A program made the position numbers and the translations under genes. This document shows positions 5,352 to 6,976 of a stretch of DNA of 6,976 nucleotides, piece after piece (position 1 is the stretch's first letter; the number at the start of each line of letters is the position of its first letter). This stretch comes from JAENVU01 sp031430375. Lineage in GTDB: Bacteria; Actinomycetota; Acidimicrobiia; IMCC26256; JAENVU01. Below the pieces are notes generated by a model. That model was not told where the DNA came from. It did no database searches and saw only the letters and a program-made list of their open reading frames with translations. Location: the NCBI GenBank assembly GCA_031430375.1, contig JANPBJ010000185.1, positions 1-6,976 on the forward strand. Direction: 5' to 3'.

Positions 5352-6773
5352 ATGACTGCGCTTGCACCACAACCGGAAACGGTGCCGAATCCTTACCTCG
5401 AGGGTCCGTTCGCGCCCATCGACACGGAGCTCACCGCCGAGTGCACGATCGTCGGTGAGCTCCCTGATGATCTGGCCGGCGTGTTCATCCGCAATGGATC
5501 GAATCCGAAGTATTCGCCTCCCGGTCGGTACCACTGGTTCGACGGCGACGGGATGCTGCACGCGTTGCAGTTCGAGAATGGGCACGCCACGTACCGCAAC
5601 CGATACGTGGCGACCGAAGCGCTGGCGACCGAGACCGCGGCGGGGTCCGCGATCTGGGCCGGGGTGAACGAGCGTCCCGACTTCCGTCATCCTGGAGGAC
5701 CGTTCAAGGACACTGCGAACACCGACCTCGTGTTTCATCAAGGTCGGCTGCTTGCGCTCTGGTGGTTGGGCGGTCCGTGTTACGAGGTGGCACTGCCTTC
5801 GCTTGCAACCGTCGGCCGGTATGACTTTGACGGCACGCTCCCGAGTCTCACGGCCCACCCGAAGTTGGACCCCGTGACCGACGAACTGATGGTGTTCGAC
5901 TACGACGTCGTTCCGCCGTATCTCACCTACGGCGTGGTCGGCGCCGACGGACGGCTGGCCCACACAACCGAGATCGACCTGCCCGGATCGCGTTTGATGC
6001 ATGACCTCGCGATCACCGAGCACCACACCATCCTCATGGACTTTCCACTCATGTGGGATCCGGAGCTGCTCGCGCAAGGGCGGACTCGTGTCACCTTTCG
6101 TGACGACATCCCCGCTCGGTTTGGCGTGATCGGGCGCCACGACTCCGGCGATCGCATTCGGTGGTTCGAATCGGAGTCTTGCTACATGTATCACGCGATC
6201 AACGCGTGGGAAGTGGGCGAGGAGATCGTGCTCGTGGGGTGTCGCATCGAGAACCCGTTGCGGTCGAACGACGGCCGCCCGGTTCCTCAGATCGATGTGT
6301 TGCGGCTGGAGCCGTACCTGCATGAGTGGCGTTTCAACCTCACGACCGGAACGGTGCGGGAGCGCCCGCTGGACGATGTCATGACGGAGTTCCCACGGAT
6401 GGACAACCGCCGATTGGGGCGCCCGTCGGGCGTGGCCTATAGCCCGAGGATCGCCCCGGCCGAGGAGCTGCTCTTCGACGGGTTCGTGAAGTACGACACC
6501 ACCACGGGAGATGGCGAAACCCACGTCTATGGCGACGGTCGGTACGGCGGTGAAACCATCTTCGCACCGCGGGTAGGCGCAACCGACGCCGACGATGACG
6601 GATACGTCCTCACGTTCGTGACGGATGCCGTGACCGGCCACTCCGAGGTGGTGGTGGTCGACGCCCGACGCGTGAACGACGAGCCTGTGTGTCGCGTGGT
6701 TATTCCGCAACGGGTGCCGATCGGGTATCACTCGTGGTGGGTTGGAGCCGAGGAGCTTGTCGTCCGTGTCTGA
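5352..6773 (+). CDS. Carotenoid cleavage oxygenase family (RPE65/lignostilbene dioxygenase type)
   Basis: A 473-residue non-heme Fe(II) oxygenase. The family folds as a seven-bladed beta-propeller and usually cleaves a C=C bond in carotenoids, apocarotenoids or stilbenes with O2. All four iron-ligand histidines are recognisable: His169 (AHPKLDP), His217 (LMHDLAITEHH), His281 (YMYHAINAWE) and His460 (PIGYHSWWV). Other family marks are VFIRNGSNP (44-52), HWFDGDGMLH (61-70) and EFPRMDNRRLGRPSG (346-360). Length matches the usual 450-500. No signal peptide; probably cytoplasmic. The start at 5352 is set by a strong ribosome binding site. It follows the CoA-transferase by 77 bp and overlaps the thiolase by 8 nt, tying it to a CoA-dependent degradation module. 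Substrate is unknown: apocarotenoid, other polyene, or stilbene/phenylpropanoid are all possible. Confidence 0.93.
   Translation: MTALAPQPETVPNPYLEGPFAPIDTELTAECTIVGELPDDLAGVFIRNGSNPKYSPPGRYHWFDGDGMLHALQFENGHATYRNRYVATEALATETAAGSAIWAGVNERPDFRHPGGPFKDTANTDLVFHQGRLLALWWLGGPCYEVALPSLATVGRYDFDGTLPSLTAHPKLDPVTDELMVFDYDVVPPYLTYGVVGADGRLAHTTEIDLPGSRLMHDLAITEHHTILMDFPLMWDPELLAQGRTRVTFRDDIPARFGVIGRHDSGDRIRWFESESCYMYHAINAWEVGEEIVLVGCRIENPLRSNDGRPVPQIDVLRLEPYLHEWRFNLTTGTVRERPLDDVMTEFPRMDNRRLGRPSGVAYSPRIAPAEELLFDGFVKYDTTTGDGETHVYGDGRYGGETIFAPRVGATDADDDGYVLTFVTDAVTGHSEVVVVDARRVNDEPVCRVVIPQRVPIGYHSWWVGAEELVVRV
6750..6755 (+). promoter_or_regulatory. Ribosome binding site of the thiolase gene
   Basis: GAGGAG inside the end of the oxygenase gene, 10 nt before the GTG at 6766. 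Spacing is slightly long but acceptable, and it supports the overlapping start. Confidence 0.5.
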
Positions 6774-6976
6774 GACGTTTGTGCTCGGTGGAGTGCAGAC
6801 GGATTTCCTCCGCAACTGGACTCGCGAGGGCATCACGCTTGCTGCGGCCGTCGCTGAGGCCGCAGAGGGTGCACTGGCCGACGCCGCGATGAGCGCCGAC
6901 GAGGTTGGAGTCGGTCACGTGGGCAACTTCGCCTCGGAGATCTTCACTGGCCAGGGTCACTTGGGTGGGCTCCTGG
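6766..6976 (+). CDS. Thiolase family protein, N-terminal part (acetyl-CoA acetyltransferase / SCP2-type), cut by window edge
   Basis: Seventy codons are visible. The N-terminus VLGGVQTDFLRNWTREG (residues 6-22) and the following VGHVGNFASEIFTGQGHLGG (49-68) match the start of thiolases of the acetyl-CoA acetyltransferase/SCP2-like group. The segment with the active-site Cys lies beyond the window. Thiolases cleave 3-ketoacyl-CoA with CoA, the last step of a beta-oxidation round, or run in reverse. GTG 6766 overlaps the oxygenase stop by 8 nt, a sign of translational coupling in one operon. The start is supported by a GAGGAG motif 10 nt upstream. Confidence 0.85.
   Translation, partial: MSETFVLGGVQTDFLRNWTREGITLAAAVAEAAEGALADAAMSADEVGVGHVGNFASEIFTGQGHLGGLL

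Noticed and set aside
4722..6836. Very long antisense open frame of 704 codons opposite the oxygenase
   Set aside because: It lies opposite three well-recognised genes (transferase end, oxygenase, thiolase), shows no family motif, and has the Arg/Pro/His-rich composition of a shadow frame in high-GC DNA.

Overview
High-GC DNA with dense, short-spaced genes, GTG starts, several genes without a Shine-Dalgarno sequence, and two acyl-CoA dehydrogenases (ACADs) of the split alpha/beta kind known from mycobacterial steroid degradation. This suggests an actinobacterium, possibly an Acidimicrobiia-like lineage. That placement is inference from style and gene content; the window has no rRNA, tRNA or marker gene.

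Layout. Positions 1-66 hold the last 21 codons of an unidentified upstream gene, followed by a strong 14-bp hairpin with a GAAA loop (83-114), a likely terminator. Positions 135-1184 (+) encode a 10-TM EamA/DMT-type transporter with a 65-residue His-rich tail (24 His). It converges on an ACAD beta-type (catalytic) gene at 1287-2495 (-). Only 26 bp away and divergent is an ACAD alpha-type (non-catalytic) gene at 2522-3595 (+). The short gap carries two opposed -10-like hexamers sharing one TA step. Reading rightward from 2522 there is a likely operon: ACAD alpha, then after 2 nt a fused alpha-beta class I CoA-transferase-family protein (3598-5274), then after a 77-bp spacer a carotenoid-cleavage-oxygenase family protein with all four iron-ligand histidines (5352-6773), then, overlapping by 8 nt, the start of a thiolase (6766 to the window edge).

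How they could work together. The two ACADs have complementary active-site gaps: the beta protein has the only credible catalytic Glu, and the alpha protein has the Arg-x-Gln-Phe segment used for cofactor contacts. They look like one heteromeric dehydrogenase. With a CoA-transferase/ring-hydrolase-like enzyme and a thiolase this is a beta-oxidation-type module for a carboxylated, probably branched or cyclic, substrate. The non-heme-iron dioxygenase would be the unusual entry step, cutting a C=C bond in a polyene, apocarotenoid or stilbene-like compound before CoA-dependent breakdown. The substrate cannot be read from the sequence.

No mobile element, CRISPR array, tRNA or rRNA was seen. No stretch over 300 bases lacks a gene.
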